A stretch of DNA of 64,000 nucleotides from RYN-230 sp963841695. Its GTDB lineage: Bacteria > Actinomycetota > Actinomycetes > Streptosporangiales > Streptosporangiaceae. The notes beneath the pieces were generated by a model, which had not been told where the DNA came from, did not search any database, and saw only the letters and a list, made by a program, of their open reading frames with translations. Location: NCBI GenBank assembly GCA_963841695.1, contig CAWJDQ010000006.1, forward strand, positions 682,001 through 746,000, written 5' to 3'. Made by a program: the position numbers and the translations under genes. Each line of letters begins with the position of its first letter. The stretch's first letter is position 1. Of this stretch, positions 9,896 to 16,997 are shown piece after piece.

Positions 9896-9911
9896 ATACC
9901 CCAGAGGGTAT
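9896..9911 (+). promoter_or_regulatory. CsoR/CstR-like operator upstream of the thioredoxin gene
   Basis: ATACCC-CAGA-GGGTAT is a perfect 6-bp inverted repeat with a 4-bp spacer, 40 bp before the thioredoxin start. CsoR/RcnR-family repressors (copper-sensing CsoR, persulfide-sensing CstR) bind operators of the form TACCC-N4-GGGTA. The match is seen in the sequence; which regulator binds it is inferred. Confidence 0.55.
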
Positions 9912-9950
9912 TCCGGCGATCGGGTACCCGTTGAGACGAGGAGACACTCC

Positions 9951-10382
9951 ATGGCTACGGTCGAACTGACGGGCCAGAACTTTGAGTCCGTCGTGGGCGG
10001 CTCGGACATGGTTCTGGTTGACTTCTGGGCTTCCTGGTGTGGTCCGTGCCGCATGTTCGCGCCAGTCTTCGACAAGGCGTCGGAGAAGTACCCGGACGCG
10101 GTGTTCGGCAAGGTGGACACGGACGCTGAGACCGAACTGGCCCAGCAGTTCAGCATTTCGTCCATCCCCACGCTGATGGTGATCAGGGACAACATCGTGC
10201 TCTACGCCCAGCCGGGCGCGCTGCCCGAGCAGGCGCTGGAGGAGCTGATCACCAAGGCCCGCGAGCTCGACATGGACGAGGTACGCGCGAGCATCGCCCA
10301 GGACCAGGCGGACCACGGGCACGAGCATGCCCATGACGGCGAGCACGACCACGAGCACGAGGACGCGGAGCAGGAGAGCTAA
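9951..10382 (+). CDS. trxA: Thioredoxin with His-rich C-terminal tail
   Basis: Cytosolic thiol-disulfide oxidoreductase. The active site WCGPC occupies residues 29-33, and the conserved cis-proline is in SISSIPTLMV. The thioredoxin fold ends near residue 110. An unusual tail follows in which His alternates with Glu/Asp (HGHEHAHDGEHDHEHED), ending the protein at 143 aa; it looks metal-binding. The ATG at 9951 has GAGGAG upstream. A CsoR/CstR-type inverted repeat lies 40 bp before the start and a hairpin terminator follows, so the gene appears to be a single transcription unit controlled by metal or sulfide/persulfide stress. Confidence 0.93.
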   Translation: MATVELTGQNFESVVGGSDMVLVDFWASWCGPCRMFAPVFDKASEKYPDAVFGKVDTDAETELAQQFSISSIPTLMVIRDNIVLYAQPGALPEQALEELITKARELDMDEVRASIAQDQADHGHEHAHDGEHDHEHEDAEQES

Positions 10383-10396
10383 CTCCGCCCAGCGAA

Positions 10397-10428
10397 CGAG
10401 CCCGCGGCCATCCATGGCGGCGGGCTCG
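10397..10428 (+). terminator. Hairpin terminator after thioredoxin
   Basis: CGAGCCCGC (10397-10405) pairs perfectly with GCGGGCTCG (10420-10428) across a 14-nt loop, 14 bp after the thioredoxin stop, and is followed by a short T-rich tract (ATCATTTT). This fits an intrinsic terminator. Confidence 0.7.
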
Positions 10429-10514
10429 ATCATTTTGGTTGCCATTCCGGCTCGATGACGGTTAGGCCAGGAAGTGACCTTGGCCTGCCCCTCCACGCTC
10501 TGCCAGGATGACCC

Positions 10515-11264
10515 TCACTGGCGGCGCAGACGTCCTGACGCCAGGAACTCTTCGTGCGTCATGATGCCCTTCCGGTGGTTGCACCGCTGGCAGGTCCGTT
10601 GGAGATTCCACCAGTGATCCGTGCCGTTGCGCGCGATCGGGGTCATGTCGGTCAGTGTGCTCGCCCGGCGCATCGCAGTAAGCGCAGACATCCCGGGCCA
10701 ACGCTTTTCGGTACTCCACTGAGAGAATGCGATCGGTCGCATCCATTCCCCTACTCGCGTTGCCACGGCGGCGCTGGATGCTGGCCTTGACGGCAACCGG
10801 GTTCTGTCGCTTCCAGGCCCGGACCCGGTCGCGTATTCGCTGCATGTTTTCTGGATCTTCGCGCCAGATGAGGTAGTAACTCTGCTGCCACTCCCGAACC
10901 TTCTCGGGATAGCGCGCACGGTAACGGCGAGTTTGCTCTCGCGCCGCCTCAGGCCTGGCTCGCCGGTACTCGCGGTAATAAGCGGGGTTGGCCCGTGCCA
11001 GTCGCGGTTTGCTTCCCGGGCCTTCTCAGGGTTCGCTGCTCGCCAGGCCCGTGCGCGATCGCGTTCCTCTTCTGTCTTGTCCAGGTATCTCTGGCGCGCG
11101 AACGCGCGGTTCCGGGTGCGCTTCCCCTCTGCCAGTTCGGGGTTCAGCACTAGGCCGACAACGGATTGAGCGCAGCCGACTTCAGCGCCGATCGCGGGTT
11201 GGGACCAGCCCAAGGCTCGTAGTTCAAAGATGCGCTGCTTCTGGGCATCGGTTAGCTTGGCCAT
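10515..11264 (-). CDS. HNH endonuclease with N-terminal helix-turn-helix (two frameshifts)
   Basis: The N-terminus MAKLTDAQKQRIFELRALG resembles a recombinase/homing-type helix-turn-helix. A basic helical region with repeated NPEK tracts follows (residues about 60-150). The C-terminus has an HNH nuclease core: CAYC, a broken TDH/TPIARNGTDHWWN segment and CQRCNHRKG. AGAGG lies upstream of the ATG. The frame breaks near 11000 and near 10660, and the three segments join into one plausible protein of about 250 aa. The region is clearly lower in GC than its neighbours, suggesting acquisition. It lies head to head with a truncated coding remnant, as expected for a mobile endonuclease gene. Confidence 0.65.
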   Translation of the reverse strand: MAKLTDAQKQRIFELRALGWSQPAIGAEVGCAQSVVGLVLNPELAEGKRTRNRAFARQRYLDKTEEERDRARAWRAANPEKAREANRDWHGPTPLITASTGEPGLRRRESKLAVTVRAIPRRFGSGSRVTTSSGAKIQKTCSEYATGSGPGSDRTRLPSRPASSAAVATRVGEWMRPIAFSQWSTEKRWPGMSALTAMRRASTLTDMTPIARNGTDHWWNLQRTCQRCNHRKGIMTHEEFLASGRLRRQ

Positions 11265-11342
11265 GTCGGACCTCTCGCACAGGTCTTCCGGCCCTGGCTT
11301 GTTACAGCAGGTCAGATCACCTTTTACGAAAACCCTAGCGGC

Positions 11343-11549
11343 GTGGTCCGACATTTCGGCCAGGCGACGCGCCAGTTCGACACCTGGGTGACCTGGGGCG
11401 CGCTGCAGCAGTCGACCCTCGCGTGGACGGCCGCCTGCCTGGACGAGGCCTGGGGCATCATCACCGAGGAAGACGCGAAAGCGGCCAGCCTCGACATCGC
11501 CGCCCTGCGCCGGGACATCGACGCGCTGCACGGCACCGGTGGCCGCTGA
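11343..11549 (+). pseudogene. 3' remnant of an unidentified gene
   Basis: About 70 codons with strong actinobacterial third-position G/C bias end in a normal stop, reading from FGQATRQFDTWVTWGAL to ALRRDIDALHGTGG. The frame continues upstream only to about 11254, where it meets a TAG inside the start of the HNH endonuclease gene, and no ribosome site precedes the GTG at 11343. I read it as the 3' end of a larger gene cut by the endonuclease insertion. I do not recognise the family. A small complete protein of 68 aa is the alternative. Confidence 0.5.
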
Positions 11550-11580
11550 ACCATCAAATTCTCCGCAACGAAAACCGTCC

Positions 11581-11631
11581 CCCGCCGGTCCGGGCCCCGG
11601 GTTCCGCCATTCCGGGGCCCGGACCGGCGGG
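11581..11631 (-). terminator. Strong hairpin terminator downstream of the PucR-type regulator
   Basis: A perfect 20-bp inverted repeat (11581-11600 with 11612-11631) with an 11-nt loop lies between two convergent genes. On the minus strand it starts 3 bp after the PucR stop and is followed by GACGGTTTTCG, giving a short U tract. It may serve both strands. Confidence 0.8.
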
Positions 11632-11633
11632 TC

Positions 11634-12821
11634 TCAGGTCTTCAGCGGCACGGCGGGCCAGTCCAGCATCCGCGCGCCGATGACCGCCACCCGCAGCGCC
11701 AGCCCCTGCGCCGGGTCGGCCGGGTCCCGGCCGGTGAGCTCCCTGACCCGGGCCAGCCGGTAGGTCACCGCCCGGACGGACAGGTGCAGGCGGCGGGCCG
11801 CCTCGGCCGCCACACCGCCGCACGCGTAGTACTCAGCCAGCGTGGCCAGCAACGGCCCGGCCCCGCCCCGCGCCCGGGCCAGCGGCGTGAGCAGCGCGCT
11901 GACCAGGTCGGTGATGGCCGTCCGGTCACGCAGGATGACCTGATAGATGAGCAGGTCGGCGGCGTCCACCACCGGGTCGGGCATGCCCAGGCGCGCCGCC
12001 ACGTCGAGCGCGTCACCCGCCTCGTCGTAGGACCGCCGCACGCCGCCCGGTCCCGGGTAGGCCCGGCCGAACGCCACCCGCCAGGGCCGCGGCTCGTCCG
12101 GGATCAGGTCCGGGTGCCCCCGGGCCAGGGCCCGGGCCAGTGCGACGGCGACCCGGCCGGCCTCGCCGCCGTCGCTCACCCCGGTCACCGCGACCAGCCG
12201 CCCGCCCCGGGTGATGGTCAGCGACGGTGACGGGGCGGCGGCCTCGGCGACCAGCCGGTCGATTTCCTTGCCCATCGGCCTGGTGGCGTGCACCCCGGCC
12301 GCGTACTCAGCCAGCACGACCAGATGCGGGCCGGCCAGCCGCAGCCCCAGCCGCTCCCCGCGGACCAGCAGATCGGCGGCGTCACGGCCGGAGAGCAGGT
12401 CGTCAACGAACTCCAGGCGTTCCGCCTCCTCGCGGCGGGCGATCGACAGATGGGCCCGCTCGAAGCCCTCGGCCGCCGCCGCCACCGCGTCGTCGGCGGC
12501 CCGCAGCACGCCGAGTCCGGCCGCCCGCAGATCGGCCAGGCCGGGGAGTTCACGCCACAACCGCCAGGTCGCCGACAGGTACAGGTCAACCAGGCCGCGC
12601 AGGGCCACCCCGCTCTCCGCGGCCCGCTCCCCCGCCCGGCCGTAGTGCGCGAGTTCCGCCGTGGCCAGTCGGCGGCCCGTGCGGGCCGCGTCCGCCGCCG
12701 CGGGGAGGTAATCAGCGAGCAGGTCCGCGGGAACCCCGCCCGCCTCCCGGCTCGCCGCGTGGGCGATCGCGTCCAGGTCAACTGTCCCATCGGCAAGGTT
12801 GCCGGTGACCGGCAAGTTCAT
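11634..12821 (-). CDS. PucR/CdaR-family transcriptional regulator
   Basis: A complete 395-aa regulator. The C-terminal LSVRAVTYRLARVRELTG is the PucR-type helix-turn-helix, preceded by a GGDEF-like/CdaR central region (about residues 170-290) and an N-terminal helical sensing region. This class activates or represses catabolic genes in response to small molecules. Its target is unknown; the nearest genes are divergent (site-2 protease, TerC). A perfect 17-bp palindrome (12799-12815) covers its third to eighth codons and could be an autoregulatory site. The frame is intact. Confidence 0.82.
   Translation of the reverse strand: MNLPVTGNLADGTVDLDAIAHAASREAGGVPADLLADYLPAAADAARTGRRLATAELAHYGRAGERAAESGVALRGLVDLYLSATWRLWRELPGLADLRAAGLGVLRAADDAVAAAAEGFERAHLSIARREEAERLEFVDDLLSGRDAADLLVRGERLGLRLAGPHLVVLAEYAAGVHATRPMGKEIDRLVAEAAAPSPSLTITRGGRLVAVTGVSDGGEAGRVAVALARALARGHPDLIPDEPRPWRVAFGRAYPGPGGVRRSYDEAGDALDVAARLGMPDPVVDAADLLIYQVILRDRTAITDLVSALLTPLARARGGAGPLLATLAEYYACGGVAAEAARRLHLSVRAVTYRLARVRELTGRDPADPAQGLALRVAVIGARMLDWPAVPLKT
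12799..12815. promoter_or_regulatory. 17-bp palindrome at the 5' end of the PucR-type gene
   Basis: TTGCCGGTGACCGGCAA is a perfect palindrome inside the first codons of the regulator. A related half, GGTCACCGGCAA, occurs at 12858-12869 in the divergent intergenic region. The pair could be operator sites, but coding constraint and high GC make chance similarity possible. Confidence 0.3.
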
Positions 12822-12927
12822 GGGCGGATCTTAGCCGGTTTCCCCCGCTGACGGGCTGGTCACCGGCAATGGATAGTGGTCTCAGGTCGCTGGTCGGGAC
12901 AGCCGCCAGCACCACGAGGAGACCGCA

Positions 12928-14259
12928 GTGACCATGACCCGTCCGCCCTCGACCCCGGCCGCGCGCCCGTCCGCGCGGGAACCGGGGGATCCCGGCTCCT
13001 TCCCGGGTCCCGCCCGCCGGGCCCGCTTCCGCGTCGGGGGGATACCGGTGACGCTGACCCCCGGGGCCTGCCTGCTCGGGGTGCTGGCCGCCGCGGCCGG
13101 CGCGGCCGCCCTGCCCGTTCTCGACCCGGGCCGGACCGTGCCGGGCTACCTGGCGGCCGCCGCCGGGCTGGCCGCCGTCCTGCTGGGCAGCATGGTCGCG
13201 CACGAGCTGGCGCACTCGATCGTGGCCCGCCGCTACGGCCTCAGCGTGCCGGTCACCGTCGGCCTGTTCGGCGGGCTGCGGCACGGCCGGGCGGAGCCGT
13301 CCGGACTCGCGGGAACGCCGGAGCTGGCCGGCCCCCGCGCCGCGGGGCGGGTGGCCGCGGCCGGCCCGCTGGCCAGCCTGGTGCTGGGCCTGGCCAGCGC
13401 GGTGGCGGGGGTCACGCTGTCCGCGCTCGGCCGCGGCGGCCCCCTGGTGGCCGCCGTGGCCGTGGCGGCCGCCTGGATCAACGGCCTGCTGGCCGTGGCC
13501 ACCCTGGTGCCGGGGGCCGGGCTGGATGGCGGGCGGATCGTCCGAGCGCTAGCGTGGGCGCGCTCGGGCGATTCTGCCCGCGCCGGTCTCATCGCCGCCC
13601 GCTTCGGCCAGGTCAGCGGCGCGGTCCTGATCGCCGCCGGGGGGAGCGCGCTGGCCCTCGGTCATCTGCCCGGCCTGTGGTTCGGGCTGGTCGGCCTGCT
13701 GATGGTGGTGGCGTCCCGGGGCGAGGCCAGCCAGGTGCGCACCTCGGCCGCCCTGGCCGGGGTCCGGGTCCGCGATATCCTTCCGCCGGACGGCGGGCTC
13801 GCCCCGACCGCCCGCGGCTGGCAGACGGTCCGGGCCTTCCTGGAGCTGCAGAGCCCGGACCCCGGCAGCGGGGGCGGGCCGGCCTCTCGCGGCGCGACCG
13901 CATACCCGGTGCGGGACTTCGACGGCCAGCTGTGCGGCCTGGTGACGCTGACCCAGCTGCTGGCCGTGCCAGCCAGCCACCGGGACAGCGCGCGGCTGGC
14001 GCAGGTCGCCACCCCGGTCGCGGCGCTGACGTTCACCACCCTGGACGAGCCGGTGACTGACCTGCGGGCCCGGCTCAGCCGGGGCGGCGAGCAGATCCGC
14101 CCGCTCAGCCCGGCCATCCGGCACACCGCGGGCCACGCCCTGGTGCTGGGCCCGAGCGGCGAGCTCAGCGGCCTGGTGACACCCGCCGACTTCGCCCGGG
14201 CGGCGCAGTTCGGCGCCCGGCGGCCGGCCACGGCCGGGACCGGCCCCGGGTCACGCTAG
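12928..14259 (+). CDS. Site-2 protease (M50) family protein with CBS-type C-terminus
   Basis: An intramembrane zinc metalloprotease. The zinc motif HELAH is at residues 92-96 and the second metal ligand is in GAGLDGGRIVRAL (Asp about 200), with about six hydrophobic segments between residues 45 and 255. The C-terminal region (about 265-440) has two divergent CBS-like repeats, such as YPVRDFDGQLCGLVTL and LVLGPSGELSGLVTPADF, probably sensing adenosine nucleotides. The substrate is unknown; family members cleave membrane-bound anti-sigma factors or other single-pass proteins. The GTG at 12928 has GAGGAG upstream; the ATG two codons later is the alternative. The TerC-like gene follows 16 bp later. 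Confidence 0.87.
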   Translation: MTMTRPPSTPAARPSAREPGDPGSFPGPARRARFRVGGIPVTLTPGACLLGVLAAAAGAAALPVLDPGRTVPGYLAAAAGLAAVLLGSMVAHELAHSIVARRYGLSVPVTVGLFGGLRHGRAEPSGLAGTPELAGPRAAGRVAAAGPLASLVLGLASAVAGVTLSALGRGGPLVAAVAVAAAWINGLLAVATLVPGAGLDGGRIVRALAWARSGDSARAGLIAARFGQVSGAVLIAAGGSALALGHLPGLWFGLVGLLMVVASRGEASQVRTSAALAGVRVRDILPPDGGLAPTARGWQTVRAFLELQSPDPGSGGGPASRGATAYPVRDFDGQLCGLVTLTQLLAVPASHRDSARLAQVATPVAALTFTTLDEPVTDLRARLSRGGEQIRPLSPAIRHTAGHALVLGPSGELSGLVTPADFARAAQFGARRPATAGTGPGSR

Positions 14260-14275
14260 CCAGCAGAGGAGCCCC

Positions 14276-15310
14276 GTGCTGCACGACACGTTCCATATCC
14301 CGCTGTGGCTATGGCTGGTCGCGCTCGCGGTGGTCCTCGCGGTCGCTGCGGGGGATGCGCTGCTCGCCTCGCGCAGCCGTGGCCGTGAGCCAGGGTTGCG
14401 CGAGGCGGCGCTCTGCACGGCGGGAGTCGTCGCGCTGGGCGCACTGTTCGGCCTGGCCCTCGCGGCGGTGGCCGGGCCGAAAGCCTCGGGGCAGTTCTAC
14501 GCGGGCTGGCTGACCGAGTACAGCCTGTCGCTGGACAACCTGTTCGTGTTCGTCCTGCTGATCAGCCGGTCCGGGGTCGCGGCCGGGCGGCGCAGCCGGG
14601 TGCTGCTGGCCGGGATCGGGCTGGCCCTGCTGCTGCGGGCGGTGTTCATCGCCGCGGGCGCGGCCGCGCTGAACCGCTTCGACTGGGTGCTGTACATCTT
14701 CGGCGCCGTGCTGCTGATCACCGCGGTCCGGATGGCCGCGGGCCGGGGCGGCCCGCCGGACCCGGCGGGTGCGGGACCCAGCCTGCCCGGGCCGGGGGTT
14801 CTCCGCCGCGGGCTGGCCGACCGCCTCAAGCGGCACCGCCATGGCGCGCTGCTGGCCCTGATCGCCGCGATCGCGGCCGCCGACGTGGTGTTCGCGATGG
14901 ACTCCATCCCGGCGGTGTTCGGCCTGACCCGGGACCCCTTCCTGGTGCTGGCGGCCAACGTGTTCGCGCTGCTCGGCCTGCGTCACCTGTACTTCCTGAT
15001 CGGGGGGCTGCTGGACCGGCTGGTGCACCTGACGGCGGGGCTGTCCGCGATCCTGGCGTTCATCGGGGTGAAGCTGATCGCCGAGGCCCTTGCCGATTCC
15101 GGGGTCCACCGGATCGGGCCCGTGCCAGTGCCGCACGTCCACACCTGGCTGTCCCTGTGCGTCATCGGCGGGGTGCTGGCCGTGGTCACCGCGACCAGCC
15201 TGCTGGCCACCCGGCACCGCCGGGAGGAGAAGGAGCTCAGCCCTTCCCGGTCAGCGCACCCAGCTGAGCGGCCACCTCGTCCGGCGCGATCTTCCGGGTC
15301 TGCCCAGTAG
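14276..15310 (+). CDS. TerC/Alx-family membrane protein
   Basis: A 344-aa integral membrane protein with the two TerC signatures: EYSLSLDNLFVFVLL and AADVVFAMDSIPAVFGLTRDPF, whose acidic residues are conserved. TerC/Alx proteins are linked to manganese export and tellurite or pH stress. The GTG start has AGAGGAG just upstream. It follows the site-2 protease closely and is probably co-transcribed. The last 25 residues overlap the convergent proS gene by 74 bp and look non-conserved, so the natural end may be near KELS with an undetected frame error. Confidence 0.88.
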   Translation: MLHDTFHIPLWLWLVALAVVLAVAAGDALLASRSRGREPGLREAALCTAGVVALGALFGLALAAVAGPKASGQFYAGWLTEYSLSLDNLFVFVLLISRSGVAAGRRSRVLLAGIGLALLLRAVFIAAGAAALNRFDWVLYIFGAVLLITAVRMAAGRGGPPDPAGAGPSLPGPGVLRRGLADRLKRHRHGALLALIAAIAAADVVFAMDSIPAVFGLTRDPFLVLAANVFALLGLRHLYFLIGGLLDRLVHLTAGLSAILAFIGVKLIAEALADSGVHRIGPVPVPHVHTWLSLCVIGGVLAVVTATSLLATRHRREEKELSPSRSAHPAERPPRPARSSGSAQ

Positions 15311-16940
15311 CCCGCTCGGTCAGCTCGACCGTGCCGTCCGCCAGCCCGCGCTTGCCCACGGTCACCCGGTACGGGATGCCGACCAGTTCCGCGTCGCGGA
15401 ACTTCACCCCGGCCCGCTCGGCCCGGTCGTCGATGATGACCTCGAACCCGGCCGCGGCCAGCTGGTCGTACAGGTCCGCACCGGCCTTGGCCACCTCGGC
15501 GTCCTCGGACTGGGCCACGGTCACCACCACGGTGAACGGCGCCACGGCCAGCGGCCACACGATGCCGCGCTCATCGTGGTGGACCTCGATGATGGCGGCC
15601 ATCGCGCGCTCCACCCCGATCCCGTAGCTGCCCATGATCAGCGGGGTGGCCTTGCCGTCCGGGCCGAGCACGGTCGCGCCGAACACGGTGGAATAGCGGT
15701 CGCCCAGCTTGAAGATGTGCCCGACCTCGATGGCCTCGATGAGCTCCAGCGGTTCCCCGCACTGCGCGCAGGCCTCGCCGGCGGCGACTTCGCGCAGGTC
15801 GGCCCACTGGCCCACGGCGATGTCCCGGGCCACCTCCACGCCCCGCAGGTGCATGTCGTCAACGTTGGCTCCGGTGACCATGTCACGCCGCCCGTCCAGC
15901 GCGCGGTCCGCGATGATCGGCAGCCCGCGCACCCCGACCGCGCCCAGGCTGCCCGGCAGCGCGCCGAGAGCCTCCTTGATCTCGTCCGGCTGCGCCGGGC
16001 GGATCGCGGCCGCGCCGGTGGCGTCGATCAGCTTCTGCTCGTTCAGCGCGTGGTCGCCGCGCATCAGCACCAGCGTGAGCTGGCCGTCCAGCACGTAGAC
16101 CAGCGTCTTGATCTGCCGGGTGGCGGGTGCGTCGTACCCGGTGGCCAGGTCATCGATGGTGCGCACACCCGGGGTGCCGAACCGCTCCGGGGTGCCCGGG
16201 CCGGGGCCGTCGGCCAGGTCAGCCAGCCGTGAGGTGGCCTTCTCGATGTTGGCCGCGTACTGGCAGGCCGGGCAGTGGACGACGAGGTCCTCACCGGCGG
16301 GCGAGGGGCACATGAACTCGGTGGAGTCACTGCCGCCCATGGTCCCGCTGGAGGCCTCGACGGGGATGGCCGGGATGCCGAGCCGCTGGAAGATGCGCAC
16401 GTAGGCGTCGTGGTGCCGGTCGAAGGCGGCGTCCAGCCCGACCCGGTCCAGGTCGAAGGTGTAGGAGTCCTTCATGGTGAACTCGCGGGTGCGGATCAGC
16501 CCGGCCCGGGGACGTGGCTCGTCCCGGAACTTGGTCTGGAACTGGTACCAGGCCTGCGGCAGCTGCTTGTGCGAGTTCAGCTCGGCGGCCAGGACCGCGA
16601 AGATCTCCTCGTGCGTCATGGCCAGCGCGAGCCGGGCGCCCTTCCGGTCGGTGAGCCGGAACATTTCCTCGCCCATGATGTCCCACCGGCCGCTGCGCAT
16701 CCAGATCTCGGCCGGGTGCATGTCGGGCAGCAGGACCTCCTGCGCGCCGATCCCGTTCATCTCCTGCCGGATGACCTCGATGACCTTGGCCCGGACCCGC
16801 ACGGCCAGCGGCAGCAGCGAGTAGTGCCCGGCCATCAGCTGGCGGATATAACCGGCACGCAGCAGCAGCCGGTGGCTCGGCGCTCCCGCGTCCGCCGGAT
16901 CCTCCCGCAGGGTGGGAATGAACATCTGTGACCAGTGCAT
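15237..16940 (-). CDS. proS: Proline-tRNA ligase (bacterial type, with editing domain)
   Basis: Charges tRNA-Pro with proline. It is a complete 567-aa class II synthetase of the bacterial type: class II core with motif 2 (RPRAGLIRTREFTMKDSY), the INS editing insertion between motifs 2 and 3 (about residues 220-400), motif 3 (GSYGIGVERAMAAI) and the anticodon-binding domain at the C-terminus. The ATG at 16940 (MHWSQMFIPTL) is the canonical start and has GGAGAG upstream; an in-frame TTG 13 codons earlier is less likely. The coding sequence has no frame defect. Confidence 0.96.
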   Translation of the reverse strand: MHWSQMFIPTLREDPADAGAPSHRLLLRAGYIRQLMAGHYSLLPLAVRVRAKVIEVIRQEMNGIGAQEVLLPDMHPAEIWMRSGRWDIMGEEMFRLTDRKGARLALAMTHEEIFAVLAAELNSHKQLPQAWYQFQTKFRDEPRPRAGLIRTREFTMKDSYTFDLDRVGLDAAFDRHHDAYVRIFQRLGIPAIPVEASSGTMGGSDSTEFMCPSPAGEDLVVHCPACQYAANIEKATSRLADLADGPGPGTPERFGTPGVRTIDDLATGYDAPATRQIKTLVYVLDGQLTLVLMRGDHALNEQKLIDATGAAAIRPAQPDEIKEALGALPGSLGAVGVRGLPIIADRALDGRRDMVTGANVDDMHLRGVEVARDIAVGQWADLREVAAGEACAQCGEPLELIEAIEVGHIFKLGDRYSTVFGATVLGPDGKATPLIMGSYGIGVERAMAAIIEVHHDERGIVWPLAVAPFTVVVTVAQSEDAEVAKAGADLYDQLAAAGFEVIIDDRAERAGVKFRDAELVGIPYRVTVGKRGLADGTVELTERATGQTRKIAPDEVAAQLGALTGKG

Positions 16941-16997
16941 GCGCGGGAAACTCTCCGTGTGGAACGCCAGTGGTGACAAGCACAGTGGGTTAGCAGC

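Noticed and set aside
10515..11549. Insertion sequence or prophage
   Set aside because: No transposase, terminal inverted repeats, integrase or structural phage genes are visible. Only a lone HNH endonuclease gene is present.
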